From Pyricularia pennisetigena (taxonomy: Eukaryota; Ascomycota; Sordariomycetes; Magnaporthales; Pyriculariaceae): a stretch of DNA of 64,000 bases. The DNA is taken from NCBI RefSeq assembly GCF_004337985.1, contig NC_043742.1, positions 3,768,176-3,832,175 on the forward strand, written 5' to 3'. Below the pieces are notes generated by a model, which saw nothing but the letters and a program-made list of their open reading frames with translations, was not told the DNA's origin and ran no database searches. Positions 23,379 to 36,361 of the stretch are shown here, piece by piece. Numbering within the stretch: the first letter of the stretch is position 1; the number at the start of each line of letters is the position of its first letter. A program made the position numbers and the translations under genes.

Positions 23379-24618
23379 TAGTCTCAGTGCTTAGACTAAA
23401 CCCCCCTGCTTCGCAATGGGGACCGAGCGTTCCATGTACCTTTTAGCCACATGGCTTTTCGACCAATTACATTGGCCGAAAAAAACGCGCTCGTTCTAGT
23501 TTGAGGACAACTTGTCGCATTTCGCCGTTTGTAACCGTACGCCGGTACTAATAACGACAATTTGTCGCATTTCGCCGTTTATAGCTGGTATATATATTGT
23601 ATTCGCATTATAACAGCAAAAAGAAAATGGTAAAACTATAGTATGTAATTAAATATTCGAATAGAAAAATAAATAAAAGTCATAATAATATAACATAAGC
23701 TGCGTTGAATTAATTGGAGCTTGGTGATCCGTATAGAAAAAACCGCGTTCCTGTAGCCCGATGTATGTGGAAAGATATTTAAATGTTTAGTTAAATGTGT
23801 AATTTTTCATTATATTTAATTATTATTTTGAGTCGCGGTATATAAAATTGATTTAAAAGTGAGTTACAGTATCTAAAGCTTAGCGGACCTAGAACTACAG
23901 AGTGCATGCAATTATCGTTTAAAATTACAGTTTGATTGGTATTTTTATGTTAATTAATAATGTATTAAAATGTTAAATAATTTACGCAAATGTTAGTAAA
24001 ATGAAAAAAGGCTTCAGTATAACGATTCTCTTATAGATCTATATACACATATTATTTAACCGTTTTTTTATGAATTTTCCTTGATTAAATAAAGTAAAAA
24101 ATAGAAACGTAATACAAATTTAGCATTCTTTTATATGAAAAAATAATATAAGCTGGTATTATAAATCAGATTTCACGCTGACGTTTGTTTATATATTTAA
24201 TCCAGTCTCTGAACTTTTGGCTTTATTATGTTGAAAATTGGTAAGATTATAAACCAGTTTCGATTGTGAATTATATACAGAATTAAATATACCTTACCTA
24301 TCCGCTTACTTAACGGCTTGTATAATTCGATATATGTACCAAACTGCGACGTTATATTGTACATATATAAGCCACCCCCCTCGTGCCAGATCTACAAAAT
24401 TTGGCTACTAAACAAAAATAATATAAGATTCACTAAATAAAGCAAAAAGTAGATAAAAAATATACATTTAGCATTTTTTTGTATAAAAGAATCTTCATAG
24501 CCAATATTATAAATTCAATCTAGCGTGGACGTTTGTTTATATACGTATCCAATCCCTGAAAGTTTAGTTTTATTATCGTTGAAATTGGTAAAAATATAAG
24601 CGAGTTTCGATTATAAAT
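23379..24618 (+). mobile_element. Truncated copy of the TAGTCTCAG transposon family
   Basis: A clean type II end (TAGTCTCAGTGCTTAGAC) opens the element, followed by the family's AT-rich interior. This includes modules such as 'CCGCTTACTTAACGGC' and 'TTGGTAAGATTATAAACC', seen in every other copy. The opposite (type I) end is missing. The copy stops at an LTR fragment at 24619. No coding capacity. Confidence 0.7.
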
Positions 24619-24685
24619 TGTTAATTATATGCGTTATTTAGCATATAATAGCTCCACTTACATTTATATATAAGCTACAATAGTG
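24619..24685 (+). repeat. Copia-1 LTR fragment
   Basis: TGTTAATTATATGCGTTATT and the following roughly 47 bases match one edge of the 555-bp Copia-1 LTR seen at 27649, 36362, 54937 and 57734. The match stops where the GC-richer effector-gene fragment begins. Confidence 0.7.
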
Positions 24686-24781
24686 GTACGACCAGACAGT
24701 TGGGCGGGTACCAGGGAGGCCAGGCGGGGTCACACCCCTCCTAACGACACTCGACCAAAAAAACACCGACCGGCAGGAAAT
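24686..24781 (+). pseudogene. 3'-end fragment of a second ART-like secreted-protein gene (left half)
   Basis: This GC-richer island within AT-rich sequence encodes a stretch closely similar to the last residues of the secreted protein at 56574-57020 (shared RPD.WAG...EARRG). It continues about 17 residues further in the same frame. The reading frame is interrupted by the transposon inserted at 24782 and resumes at 26584. No signal peptide or N-terminal part is present, because the left edge joins an LTR fragment. It is a broken gene remnant and not expressed as a full protein. Confidence 0.7.
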
Positions 24782-26583
24782 CAGTCTCAGGGCTCATCCC
24801 TGAAGCCCAGAGCTCCACAATTAATCCATTTCGTGGCTCAATTGCGGCTTTGCAATGTACCTGTAGGTCCATCCAAAAAACACTCTGGTTCAGGTTTGAG
24901 GACAATTTGTCGATTTTCGCCGTTTATAGCGGTATTTTTGGCCTTTTTTCGACCGATATTCCTTTATTATTCCACAACCACGCAAAATATTGAAAAAGGA
25001 AAATATCGTTGAAAATAGCGTTTAATACCGCTATTAGCAGCGATTCGATTTATTTTTTTTTCTTTTATAATGGCCGAATTCGATACCACCTGCCTTTAAT
25101 CCGTTTATGGCGGTATTGTTTTTTCGATTTTTTTTCGATTTTTGATTTTTTTTAATATTATTTTTAATTTTTGACCAAATTTTATAATTTCTGCACGTGG
25201 AGGGTCCCATATATGCATATATCGTTGAAACAAATTTTGGTGCATATATTATATTATATAAGCAGTTAAATAAACGGATAAGCGAAGTATATATTTTTTA
25301 TATACTATTTATAATCGAAAATTGTTTATATTTTTACCAATTTTAGCGATAATGAAACTAAACCCTCCAAGATTCGATAACCTATATAAGCAAACGTCCA
25401 AATTTAATTTTGCTCATAATATCGGCTTTAAAAACTGTTTAATATCAAAAAAAGCTAAGTGTGTATTTTATAAATCTTTTTGCTTTATTTGATTAATTTT
25501 ATATTATTTTTATTTTGCAGCTACATTTTGTTGCTTTTGCGTGTGGGGGGTGACATATATATATTTAATATTATATTACATTTTGGTACGTATATCCGAT
25601 TATATAAGCCGTTAAATATGCGGATAAGTAAAGTGTATCCAATTTTATATATATTTTACAATCGAAATGCTTTTACATTTTTATTAATTTTAACATTAAT
25701 AAAACCAAGATTTGAGCAAGTGGATTATGTATATAAATAAACGTTAACGTAAAACCCGATTTACAATACCGGCCCTTTTTATTTTTTTTTCAAAATAAAT
25801 GCTAAATTTGTGTTATTTTTGTATTTTTTGCTTTATTTAATTGAATAAAATTTATGAAAAAAGAACTTATATACGATTTATTAACAAATTGATTAAGGAA
25901 TGTATGATTTAAAAATATCTTAGTTCTACCAGTATTTGCGTAAATTATTTAGTTTTTTAACAAATTGTTAATTTATATAACAATATTAATTAAACTTTTG
26001 TTTTAATCGATAATTGCATGCACTCTGCAGTGCTAGGTCCATCAAGCTATAAAAACTGTAACTTAGACTAAAATTAGTATTATATACCATTATTTAAGAT
26101 AAGAATTAAATATAATGAGAAATGACAAATTTTACTCAATATTTTAATATCTTTCCAAATACAGTGGCTACCAAAACGCGGCCGGCAGACAAATAATCAA
26201 CGAACTCCAGTAAATCTAACGCAAATTACTATATATTTTTATAATTTTTGTTTGTTTTTTTATTTGAATATTTAATTATATACTATGGTTACACTATTCT
26301 TTTGCTATTATAATGCGAATATATTGTATACACCCGCTATAAACCTTAAAATACTACAAATTATCCTTATATTAATAAAATAATCATCAGCGATATCGCA
26401 ACATTAGGTATATTATTAATAATTCCGTTATAAACGGCGAAATGCGACAAAATGTCCTCAGACTAGAACGAACGCGATCTTTTCGGCCAATGTAATTGGT
26501 AGAAAAGCCATGTGGCTAAAAGGTATATGGAGCGTTCGGTCCCCATTGCGGAGCAGGGGGGTCTAGTTTGAGCACTGAGACTA
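24782..26583. mobile_element. Full non-autonomous TAGTCTCAG-family DNA transposon with 9-bp target duplication
   Basis: The left (type I) end is CAGTCTCAGGGCTCATCCCT and the right end is the inverted type II end finishing GCACTGAGACTA. The 9-bp sequence GCAGGAAAT lies directly on both sides (24773-24781 and 26584-26592). Length is 1802 bp and there is no transposase-like ORF. The 9-bp duplication is typical of Mutator-like elements. The insertion splits the ART-like gene tail. Confidence 0.88.
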
Positions 26584-26604
26584 GCAGGAAATAGGATTAC
26601 ATAA
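26584..26604 (+). pseudogene. 3'-end fragment of the second ART-like gene (right half, with stop)
   Basis: The duplicated 9 bp is followed by three more codons and TAA at 26602-26604, in the same frame as the fragment ending at 24781. The pre-insertion gene therefore ended about 20 residues beyond the point where the 57018 transposon supplies the stop in the other copy. Confidence 0.6.
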
Positions 26605-27648
26605 GGACCTAATTACATGACAGCACGTAACCACCAAAAAGTAATTTCGGTTAATTTGTAAAACCTCGATTAAAAATTACAAAATAAACAAATCAGGAAA
26701 AATCACATTGGAAACATAATTTATATAAAGCACGTTCATTACCATATAAATAAAACTTAATTCAAAATTGTTTAGCAACAATCAACTTACTACCTACCCA
26801 GGAATCGACTATAATTTCACCCCAATTATTAAAACCCCCAATTACCCAGTTAAAACGCTCAATTGCTTTAACCCATTATATTTTACCTTAAAAACAAATT
26901 ACCCAATACCTTAATCGTAATATTTTAATTGATGTTATTTAATATTTTACTTTAAAATATACCGAATAATATCGCCGAAACGATATTTTCCAACAAAACC
27001 ACCCTTTAAACCCCTTTTACCATTAACGCTCCGGCCAACGTTAACGCCTTACCCCAAATAATCGCGTCGCTCCAAACGGAAAATCGATAATTTTAAAAAT
27101 GGATAACCGAACAAATTAATCGAACTAATAGGAATTATATCAAATACCCTTTACCATTACCCTACGATAACACCCTGAATACTTTGCAGGAATCTTTTAC
27201 AAAAACCCGGGTTTACCTTTATTTTAACGAAAACAATCTCGATAATAATGTAAACAAAATTATTTACGCAATTTCGTTATTAAAAAACGATACGTTCGCC
27301 GGGTTCGAACCAACCCTACGAAGTTATTTGGACTACGAAAACAAAACCGTAAAATTAAAACTAACCGCATTTTCGACGATTACGAAAATTTCGAAAAATA
27401 TTTTAAAGGAGTATTCGGTAACCTAAACGAAAAACGCACGGTTAAACGTAAACTGGTGCGCTTTACCCAAACCAAATCGGTATCCAAATATATTGATAGA
27501 TATCGACAAATTACCGCCAAATTATTATAGGGCCCCGAAGCCTAAGAACACGCTTTTATACGGAATTTGAAAAAAAATCAAAAACGAATTCGTTAAAAAA
27601 AACGACCCGACATTTTAGCCGAATATATAAAATTAGCAATTAAAATCG
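26605..27648 (+). mobile_element. Ty3/gypsy-type gag remnant
   Basis: The plus-strand frame around 27100-27640 encodes a degenerate retroviral-type Gag: QESFTKTRVYLYFNENN, then LNEKRTVKRKLVRFTQ and YIDRYRQITAKLL. This order is typical of gypsy gag. It is broken by stops and frame changes and is truncated at the Copia-1 LTR at 27649. Sequence at 26620-26900 resembles that at 41110-41400 and is probably the element's LTR or leader. No pol remains. Confidence 0.6.
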
Positions 27649-28201
27649 TGTTAACAATATAAGCTGCTAACAGGGGGTTAGGCGTTAGCCTAGGTGCGGC
27701 GTGGTGCTAGTTGCGGTGTAAAAGCCTGTAATTACAGGGTTTACATACATTAAATTCACTAATTTTGGGATTAATAGATTTGATTCATTGGTGGGGGAGA
27801 CTTTGCTTTATCTCCTTTACATACTTTCCGACATCGAAGTGGGGGTCCGCACCCCGCAAAGGGTTCCGGTGCCGCACACGATTTTCCGAAAAATTATTTT
27901 GTATACGTTGTTGAAAAAACACCCTCATTTCCATATAAACCATTTTGGGTTCGCACTAATTTGCTGATTTGGTGAGAATTTTAACCCGGTACAGGGTAGC
28001 TGACTCGTAAAAGCAGGGTGGGTATTAAACCCGGTACAGGGTGAAACCCCATTCGTTAACTTTGAATCGCAACTCCTGCAACACACAAAATATAACAAAA
28101 AATTTAATAACCTTAGCAGCCCCATTTCGGCACTATTTATTGTGGTTTATATACAGATAAAGGTGGACCCATTACATGCTAAATAACGCATATAATTAAC
28201 A
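27649..28201 (-). repeat. Copia-1 LTR (3' LTR of a minus-strand copy)
   Basis: It begins TGTTAACAATATAAGC and ends ATAATTAACA (TG...CA), 553 bp. It lies directly downstream, in minus orientation, of the Copia-1 RNase H region. A polypurine tract (AAAAAAAGGGGG on the minus strand) abuts it at about 28202-28213. Confidence 0.8.
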
Positions 28202-30207
28202 CCCCCTTTTTTGCTATTATTCACATAAAGTCGGAAAAAAAATATATAAAAATAAAACCCTAAAAAAAAGATCCCCCTTATATCCCAACCCGATTCGAAC
28301 TCCCGATATGAACCCCCTGGATGACTAAGCCCTCCGTACCGACCTGTAACCTCCGAAATGGACGAACCCCCGAATTGGAAAAAACCCCCAAAATTATAAT
28401 AACCCCCGGATTCTAACCCCCGATTCGCATGATATTAACCCACGGAATTAACTATTAAACCAAATAGCTAATTTGGCTATTCGTTGGTAACAATCCAAAT
28501 TAGGCATATTATATAGGGTATTTCGAATGCGTAAATCGCCCAAAACACGAATTTTTTCGATTTTGATTCAATTTCTGGTATAAGGTCGGTATAAATTGCT
28601 TATTAATCAACCTGTGCAGGGTAAATTCGGGTAATACGGCCGGTATTGGGTTAACAAAAATCCAATATTTGCAAATAAAGGAAATGTAATGGGTAATTAG
28701 TTAATAAATCAATTAAATACCCTAAAATTTAGTAGGTAAAAATCAAGTTTTTAGGGGTTTAAGCCCTATAAGCTTTAAAACGACCTTATAAATTGGAAGC
28801 GTTCAAGGTTTTATTCAACCGTTAGCGGTTATTTGTTTGGATTCCAGGTATTTTAAGGTTATTAATCCTTTTGTAACTAATTCCCGTACGTAATAAAATT
28901 TTAATAACGTATATTTAATACGTTGGTAGTACGTAAGGTTATATGCGCTAGCTATAAAACCTGTATTATTTCCAAATATAGGAATAAGGCCTTTTATAGG
29001 TAGTCCAATTTCTATAAATAAGTTTTTAAACCACTGTGTTTTACGCAGGGTTTCCGTTAAGGCATCGGTTTCGGTTTTTGGAATGTTTAAAACTATAATA
29101 TTAGCCTTTCTGCACTTCCACGTTATAGGGCCCCCAAATAGGGTATACAAATATCCGTAAATGGATTTTAAATCTTCCCTAGCCCCGGCAAAATCGCTAT
29201 TACTAAAACCCAATAATTTTAAGCCTTTAAAACCCCCTATTAATAAATTGGGTAGTAATTCGGCTTTAAATATTCTATTCCCGTAACAAATAAATAAGGA
29301 TTTAATACCCGTTAAATAACGTAATAGGTTTTTAATTACCGTTAAATGGATTGTAATAGCTTTTATTAAAAAACGTAAAAACCATTAAACCCTAAAACCG
29401 ATATCCGGGCGCGTTAATAATATTACATATATAAGGGTACCGATAATACGCTGTAATAGTTTAATTTCCAACGCATTTACGGGTTTACCCCCGCTATATT
29501 TTAGCCCACCCGGTTGTAAAGGAACAGATATAAGTTTGCAATTAGTTAATCCGAACGTTGTTAATATTTTTTTTATATACTGATTTTAATGGAGTTAAAA
29601 TAGGCGTTTAAGCCTATCCTTTATAATTTAAACGCCTAAAAAATAGGCTGCAGGGCCCCTGTTTTCCAACGCGTATACCTTATTTAAAACGGGCTTTTAA
29701 ATCCTGAATATATCGCAATTTAGGACTTTTTAGCAGGTAGTCGTATATAAAAGTAACGATAAAATGTTTGGATTTAACGTTATGAAAAACAGCGGGATTA
29801 GAAATTAATGGCTTAAAACCTTTTTTTAAAAATAGGGTTTTAAATTTGTTTTGCCATTTTCTTGGACCCTGTTTCAAACCATATAACGCTTTTTCCAACT
29901 ATATAACCTGCCATTCTTTCGGGTTATAACCTATTTGCACTAAAATTTTAGCGGTGGTAGGGTTACAATTTTTTACCCATTCGTTAAAACCGTCTGGTAT
30001 TTGCAAATATATATTTACGTCGGTAAAATTACTATTTAAAACGCATCGATAAAATCGATTTATTTTATTTCCCAATTTTATGCATTAGCTAAAGCTAATA
30101 ATATACGCCGAATAGGTGGTATACTAATGCTAGCAAGAATTTTAATATAATTTAGACTTTCGACCTGTAAAAAACCCCTAATAACAAACCTAGCTTTGTA
30201 TTTTATA
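28202..30207 (-). mobile_element. Copia-1 pol fragment (RT/RNase H), RIP-degraded
   Basis: The minus strand shows a Ty1/copia RNase H region at 29213-28815 (GFSNSDFAGAREDLKSIYGY, ITWKCRKANIIVLN, YYVRELVTKGLITL). Degraded RT lies at about 29900-29460 (EKALYGLKQGPRKWQNKFK). It is full of stops. The 5' part is missing: the sequence stops at the Copia-2 LTR at 30208, inside what is an intact RT-upstream region near 52960 in another copy. Confidence 0.8.
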
Positions 30208-30864
30208 TGTGAACATGGCTAGCGCAGGGCTCATTTTATTAGCTACCCTGCATTATCTTATAACGGCTAGCACGGGCTAATTTTATTAGTCACCCTGCAT
30301 CGAATAAATAAATAAATAACAAATAAAACGTATAGGCGTTTATACACACAAAGCTTTATATATTACGTCTTTGTTCATAATTTCAACAACAAAACAAATA
30401 CGTCATATTTAATCTAGCTTAATGGTATAATGCACGTACCATAATCTATATCATATATACGTTGAAGTGCGTGGGTTCGAATCCCGTTGTGGTCGCAGAT
30501 TTTCTGTGCATGCATAAGCACAATAGGCCGTTAGGCTCAATGGGCCGTTAGGCTCAATAGGTCGGCAGGTCAGTCACATGAATAAGGCCAAATCATGTGA
30601 CGTGACCCCGCATTCCGGACATCCGGATCGAAGATCTGCACCTATGGATTCGAACACGTAATTCAGAACTTAGCCTTAGATTCATCATCCTTCATAACCT
30701 TTATCGATTTAAGGATACAACGAATCCATTGTGCAACAATATATTATCTCTATTACCCGCTAGCAGACGGTTATCTGCGCTTTCAACGTTCCATCAGCCT
30801 TATACGTGATCCACCTTTCCTCGCGTCCAAGATTAAGCTTATACTATTTCGTAACCATCTCACA
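30208..30864 (+). repeat. Copia-2 solo LTR
   Basis: TGTGAACATGGCTAGCGCAG ... ATCTCACA, 657 bp, in the opposite orientation to the full Copia-2 element and matching its LTRs throughout. No internal sequence adjoins either side. The flanking 5-mers do not match, so later rearrangement is likely. Confidence 0.82.
30408..30497 (+). promoter_or_regulatory. tRNA-like module (A and B boxes) inside the Copia-2 LTR
   Basis: An A-box match TAGCTTAATGG (30415-30425) and a perfect B-box GGTTCGAATCC (30474-30484) are spaced like those of a tRNA gene with a short intron. A 3' acceptor-like tail (GTGGTCGCA) follows. The expected 5' acceptor strand (GCGACCA) is absent, so a normal cloverleaf cannot form. 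It is more likely an internal RNA polymerase III promoter or a tRNA-derived relic than a working tRNA. Confidence 0.6.
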
Positions 30865-31494
30865 GGCGGAACGGGATGATTAAATTGCGGTGCACGGACC
30901 GCAATTGGATGATTAAAGACGACGCAGGGGCCGTACGCATAGTTTTTAGCTAGCGGTGCAGTAACAACGTATTGTCGCCAAATTTAAATAAAAGACTACA
31001 CCGAATATATCCAAATACAGCAGAATATATCGTTATTACCCCTTATATTAGATTCTACCACGATATACCAATAAAACCACGATTTTACGCACAGTGTTTA
31101 ATAAATAGAAATACGGTAACTAATTACTCAAAATTCACAGATTAGTAACGTGAAAAGATAAATCGGGTGCACGAAAGGCCATCCCGTTGAATATTTAAAC
31201 GCTGGAATCAGGTTTATATTACTGGTTAAAATTCAAATTAAATAATTTACTATTGGAAAAATTAGAAATTTGTAGATTGGACGAATTTAATGAGTTTATA
31301 GTAAAGAATTAGATTGTACGTTATTGTGCGACAGTTATAAAGTTTTTATTAAAACGAATAACATTTATAGAACTGGTAATAACAAACAATATACCAGGTA
31401 CGCGCGACGATAACAACCACGAATTCGAGGGGTAATAATTGCCTATAACGAGGTTATTACGCATACCTATTGGGACCAAAATAAACGAAACGAA
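30865..31494. other. Unassigned AT-rich sequence
   Basis: 630 bases between the solo LTR and a TAGTCTCAG-family transposon. A short inverted pair occurs near 30890-30915 (AATTGCGGTGC / GACCGCAATTG). I cannot assign it to any repeat family in the window and see no gene. Confidence 0.4.
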
Positions 31495-33326
31495 TAGTCT
31501 CAATGCTTAGACAAGACACCCCTGCTTCGCAGTGGGGACCGAACGCTCTATGTTTCTTTTAGCCACATGGTTTTTCGACCAATTGCATTGGTCGACGTTC
31601 GTTTTAATTTAAGAACAATTTTTCGCATTTCGCCGTTTATGGCGGGTATATATGTTATGTTATAAGCAGGCCTTATAAACGCCCTGCGACCGTACGTTGA
31701 ATGCAATTAACTGCAATGTTTATGCGCGCAACCAATTAAACAGCGGTATAATTAACATATTATAATTAAAATACAATAGCGAAAAAATCAGTTTAACCGT
31801 AATATGCAATTACATATTCGACTAAAATATTAAATAAACATTATTAAAATATAAAATGACCTGCGCTGGATTAACTGAGGTTTGAACGCTCTGTTACTAA
31901 AGACCGCGTCCTTACATCTAATTTATTTGGAAAGATATTTAAATATTTAGTAAAACGTATATTCTGTTATTATATTTAATTATTATTTTCAATTATGGTA
32001 TATAAAGCTGGTTTAAAATGGGATAGTAATATCTATGATTTAGCAGATCGGAGACAGCAAGATGCGTGCAATTATCGATTCAAAGAAAGCTTTTATTAAG
32101 ACTTTTATATTACTTATTAATTTGTCGCAAAACTGAATAATTGACGCAAATAATCCCAAGATGAAGAGGAATTATAATCTATACACTTCGTTACAGGTTA
32201 ATGTATTATGGTCATTCAATTTCCTGTTGATAGATTTTGTTCAATCAAATAAAGCAAAAAATAGAACAGTGGCACAAATTTAAGATTTCCTGTTATAAGG
32301 AAATAACATAGACGAGTATAAAGAATTAGGCTTCACGTTGACGTTTCTTTAAATACTTCACTTGATCACTGAAATTTTGGTTCTATTATTGTGAAGATTG
32401 GTAAAAATATAAAAGCGTTTCAATTGTAAGTTATATATAAAATTATATCCATTTTAGCTATCCTCTTATTTAACGGCTTATATAGTTCGATATATATACT
32501 AAATCGTAATAGAATATTGTATAAATATATGTATATATAAATATATACCACCGACCACGTGCAAAATGCATCAAGTTTAATTGCAACACATAATAATATA
32601 AAATCAATCAAATAAAGCAAAAAGTCGATAAAAAATACATATTTGGCTTTTTTTTGGAAAAGGAAGTTTTAACGCGGATACTGAGAATTGGATCTATCGT
32701 GGACGTTTCTTTATATACATAATGCGATCCCTGTAATTTTGGCTTTATTATCGTCAAACTTGGTAAAAATATAAACGAGTTTCCTTTGTAAATTATACAC
32801 AAAAATGTGTATACTTTACCTATCCGCTTATTCAAGGATCTATATAGTCCGGGTTCTATACCAAAGAATAATATAACGGTATATATATACGGTCCTCCAC
32901 GTGCAAAAGCTATAAATTTTGGTTCAAAATTCAAAATAATATTAAAAAAGTTTGAAAATCGAAAAAGAAATCGAAAAACCAGTACCGCTATAAACGGATT
33001 AAGGGCAGGTCGTATCCAATTCGGCCGTAATAACAAATAAAAAAATAAATTAAATTGCTGCTAATAACGGTATCAAACGCTATTTTTAACGACATTCTCT
33101 TTTTTTAATATTTTGCGTAGTTGTGGAATAATAAAGGAATATCGGTCGGAAAAATACCAAAAATACCGCCATAAACGGCGAAAATCGACAAATCGTCCTC
33201 AAACCTAAGCCAAAACGCTTTTGAAATGGACCTACAAGTATATTGCAAAACCGCAATTAAGCCACGAACTGGAACGAAATGGATTAATTGTGGAATTCTA
33301 CGTTTGAGGGATAAGCCCTAAAATTA
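31495..33326. mobile_element. TAGTCTCAG-family transposon, 1832 bp
   Basis: The left end is type II (TAGTCTCAATGCTTAGAC) and the right end is an inverted, mutated type I end finishing GATAAGCCCTAAAATTA. The interior has the family modules and no transposase ORF. The flanking 9-mers (CGAAACGAA and AATTTAACT) do not match, so the original site was rearranged, possibly by the adjacent insertion at 33336. Confidence 0.8.
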
Positions 33327-33335
33327 AATTTAACT

Positions 33336-35110
33336 TAATTTCAATGTTTAAACTAAACCCCTTTGCTTCGCAATAGCGACCGAGCGTTCCATATACCTTT
33401 CGACAAAATGGTTTTTCGACCAATTATATTAGCCAAAAAACGCGCTCGTTTTAGTTTGAGGACAATTTATCGCATTTCGCCGTTTATAACGGTACGACCA
33501 ACGATAATTTGTCGTATTTCGCCGTTTATAGCGTGTATATATATTGTATTCGTATTATAATAGCAAAAAGTGGTATAAATATGGTATATATTTAAATAAA
33601 TGAATAAAGAAATAAATAAAAATGATAAAAATATGAAATAATCTGCGTTGGATTGATTGGAGCTTGGTCATTCTTTTCCTGAAAACCGCGATTTGGTAGC
33701 AAATACATCAGGAAAGATATTTAAATAATTATTACAATTTGTATTTTTTATTATATTTAATTGATATTTTAAATAGTGTTATATAATATTAATATAAAAT
33801 TAGGGTACAGGTTTTATAGCCTAGCGGACCCAAAAGTGCAAAATGCATGCAATTATCGGCGAAAATGAAAGTTTTATTAATATTTGCATATAAACTGATA
33901 ATCTTTTAAAAAACTGCAAAAATTAGGCAAGTATTGGTGGAATGGAAATGTATTTTAATATATCCATTCTTTTGTAGATTTACTGAGAATGTTGTTTAAT
34001 CTTCTTTTATGAATTTTATTAAATTAAATAAAATAAACAAATATAAAAAATAACACAAATTTATCATTTATTTATATAAATAAACAAAAAAAACAGGTAT
34101 TATATATTGGACTTTACGCTAACGCTTTTTCATATCCGTAGTCCGCTCCTTTTAACTTTGGTGTTGTTAATGTCCAAATTGGTAAAAATATGAAAGCATT
34201 TCAATCGTAAATTTTATATAAAATTAAACTCACCTTGCATATCCGTTTATATAACGGCTTATATAGTCGGAAATGCGTACCAAATTAATTTTCTATATTA
34301 CCTGCATGTATGCCACCCTCTGCGTGCAGAGACCATAAATTGTGGCTGGAAAACAAAAATAATATAAACTTAAGTAAATAAAGCAAAAAAGAATATAAAA
34401 TACACATTTAGCATTCTTTAATATAAATAGGCTTTGAAACCAATATTTTAAACTGGGTCTCACGTGGATGCCCGTTTGCACACGTGATCCGGTCCCTGAA
34501 ATGTTGGTTTTATTATCGTTAAAATTAGTAAAAATATTAACGAGTTTCCATTGTAAATTATATATTCAAAAGTGTATATTGTGCCTATTCGTTTATTCAG
34601 TTGCTTACATAATTTGGATATACACCAAAGCTTACTATAACGGTATATATATATATGTATACATACGACCCTCCACGTGCAAAAATCATAAAATTTGGTT
34701 GAGAATTAAGAATAATATTAAAAAAAGTCGAAAATCGAAAAAGAAATTAAAAAGACAGTATTGTCATAAACGGATTAAGGGCGGGTGGTATCCAATTCAG
34801 CCGTTATAATAAATAAAAAGATAAATTAAATCGCTGCTAATAACGGTATTAAATGCTATCTTCAACGATATTTTCTTATTTCATATTTTGCGTGGTTATT
34901 GAATAATAAGGGAGTGTCGGTCGAAAAAATGCCAATAATACCGCTATAAACGGCGAATATCTACCAATTGTCCTCAAACCTATATTAAAACGTTCTTTCG
35001 ATGGACCTACAGGTATATTGCAAAACCGCCATTAAACTACGAAATGGAGCGAGGCGAACGAAACGGATGTATTGTGGAGCTTTGGGCTTCAGAGATAAGC
35101 CCTGAAACTA
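33336..35110. mobile_element. TAGTCTCAG-family transposon with decayed 9-bp target duplication, 1775 bp
   Basis: Type II left end TAATTTCAATGTTTAAAC, inverted type I right end finishing GATAAGCCCTGAAACTA. Flanks are AATTTAACT (33327-33335) and AGTTTAACC (35111-35119). They differ only by A/G and T/C transitions, consistent with one 9-bp duplication later altered by RIP. It sits inside a Copia-2 LTR fragment whose right part continues at 35111. Confidence 0.8.
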
Positions 35111-35311
35111 AGTTTAACCTTAGGTTTATCACCTTCTATAATCTTCATCGATTTAACTATTTAACGAATGGACTGTCCAACAATAATATATTATTGTTAT
35201 TACCCATTAATAAGCGGTTATTTGGCATTTGTACGTTCCGTTGACCTTATACGTGATCCCCTTTTCCGCGCGTTCAAAATTAAACTTATTTTATTTTATA
35301 ACCTCCTTATA
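35111..35311 (+). repeat. Copia-2 LTR fragment (3' portion)
   Basis: It matches the last third of the Copia-2 LTR (TTATACGTGATCC, then the end CTCCTTATA, a mutated CTCCTCACA). The left portion is replaced by the transposon at 33336-35110. Confidence 0.7.
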
Positions 35312-36361
35312 AGGTGTGTAGGGTACATAAGGTTGTTGTTGTTTACAAAACCGTTAAAAAGGCAAACTGTTTACCTAGGTTTAACAAAATTTGGGCAATT
35401 AATTGCATTATTTATATTCAAATCACTTTGTTAAACGTGTAAATAAAACTGCATTCCTTATACCCCCTAATATTGTCAATTCGTTGAGAAGTAATATAAT
35501 AACCCTTAGACCCAACCCTTATGATTAAAAGCCCGTAATTTTGTTATTCATGGATCGGAAATTACGTTTTCGGTGGTCGATCCGATTATAATATAAAACC
35601 GGATTTGAGGTTTTAGTGGCTATGAAAAGTTTTTCCAATGTTTTAAAACTACGTGCGCGCGCTACCCCACAAAGTTCCACTTTAATAAAAGGCACGAAAT
35701 TAATATAGAATTTTAAAATTGGTTTGCAAATAAAAGTATTGATTTTAGCACTTTTAACCCCTATAACCACGGTTAAAATGGGTGAACGGAGCGGTCCGTT
35801 AAAGTTATTTGAAATAGGCTTGCATCTATTATTATTGCGGCGAATTTATTATTATATTTATTATATTATTTACTACCCACCGTAACTGATTTTATAAACC
35901 GTATAGCGGTAATTAATATGGAATTAACATTTTACGACGATTTCTATACCGAAGTTTAAATTAAACTGCCATATAAACCCAGTTGAGGCCATTTCCGGGT
36001 TTTTTGTACCGTATACCAGGTTATTATACCGCTGGAAAAACGCCAAAAATCTAATAAATTGGTTCCCCGTACCGAAACAGTAAAGTGGTTAACCCATTTG
36101 TCCAAGTTTACATCGTAGGTTTACGCCCCCGCTAAACGGGCCGTATATAGAACTTTTACCGTAAAAATTTTAAAAAATGCACCCGTTAAGGAGTTGGCTA
36201 TTCCCGGGAAAGCGCTACAGCTTTTAAAGGGGGATTTTAGATTTAAATTTGAAAACGAAATTTATAGCGCCAAAATTTGGATCCAATAAATAGTTATTTC
36301 TTATAACCCGTTTCAAGGCCTTTAACCCCTGTTCATATTATGTTATTTAGGCTCATATAAT
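35312..36361 (+). mobile_element. Copia-1 internal fragment (integrase region), RIP-degraded
   Basis: Similar to the Copia-1 copy around 51590-52430 in the same orientation, including the regions at 35555-35660 and 36120-36300, but with more stops. RT and RNase H are missing; the fragment runs straight into an LTR at 36362. No functional ORF. Confidence 0.65.

Noticed and set aside
23379..26583. One 3.2-kb element with long inverted type II ends
   Set aside because: The ends are inverted repeats, but the right end belongs to the 24782-26583 element, which has its own perfect 9-bp duplication; the left piece is a separate truncated copy.
24782..26583. Tc1/mariner element with TA duplication
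   Set aside because: The bases TA at the tip are part of the element; perfect 9-bp duplications in three copies exclude a 2-bp TA target.
30408..30497. Functional tRNA gene
   Set aside because: A and B boxes are good but the 5' acceptor strand does not pair with the 3' strand, and the anticodon loop lacks the expected T33; the same block repeats in all LTR copies of one retrotransposon.
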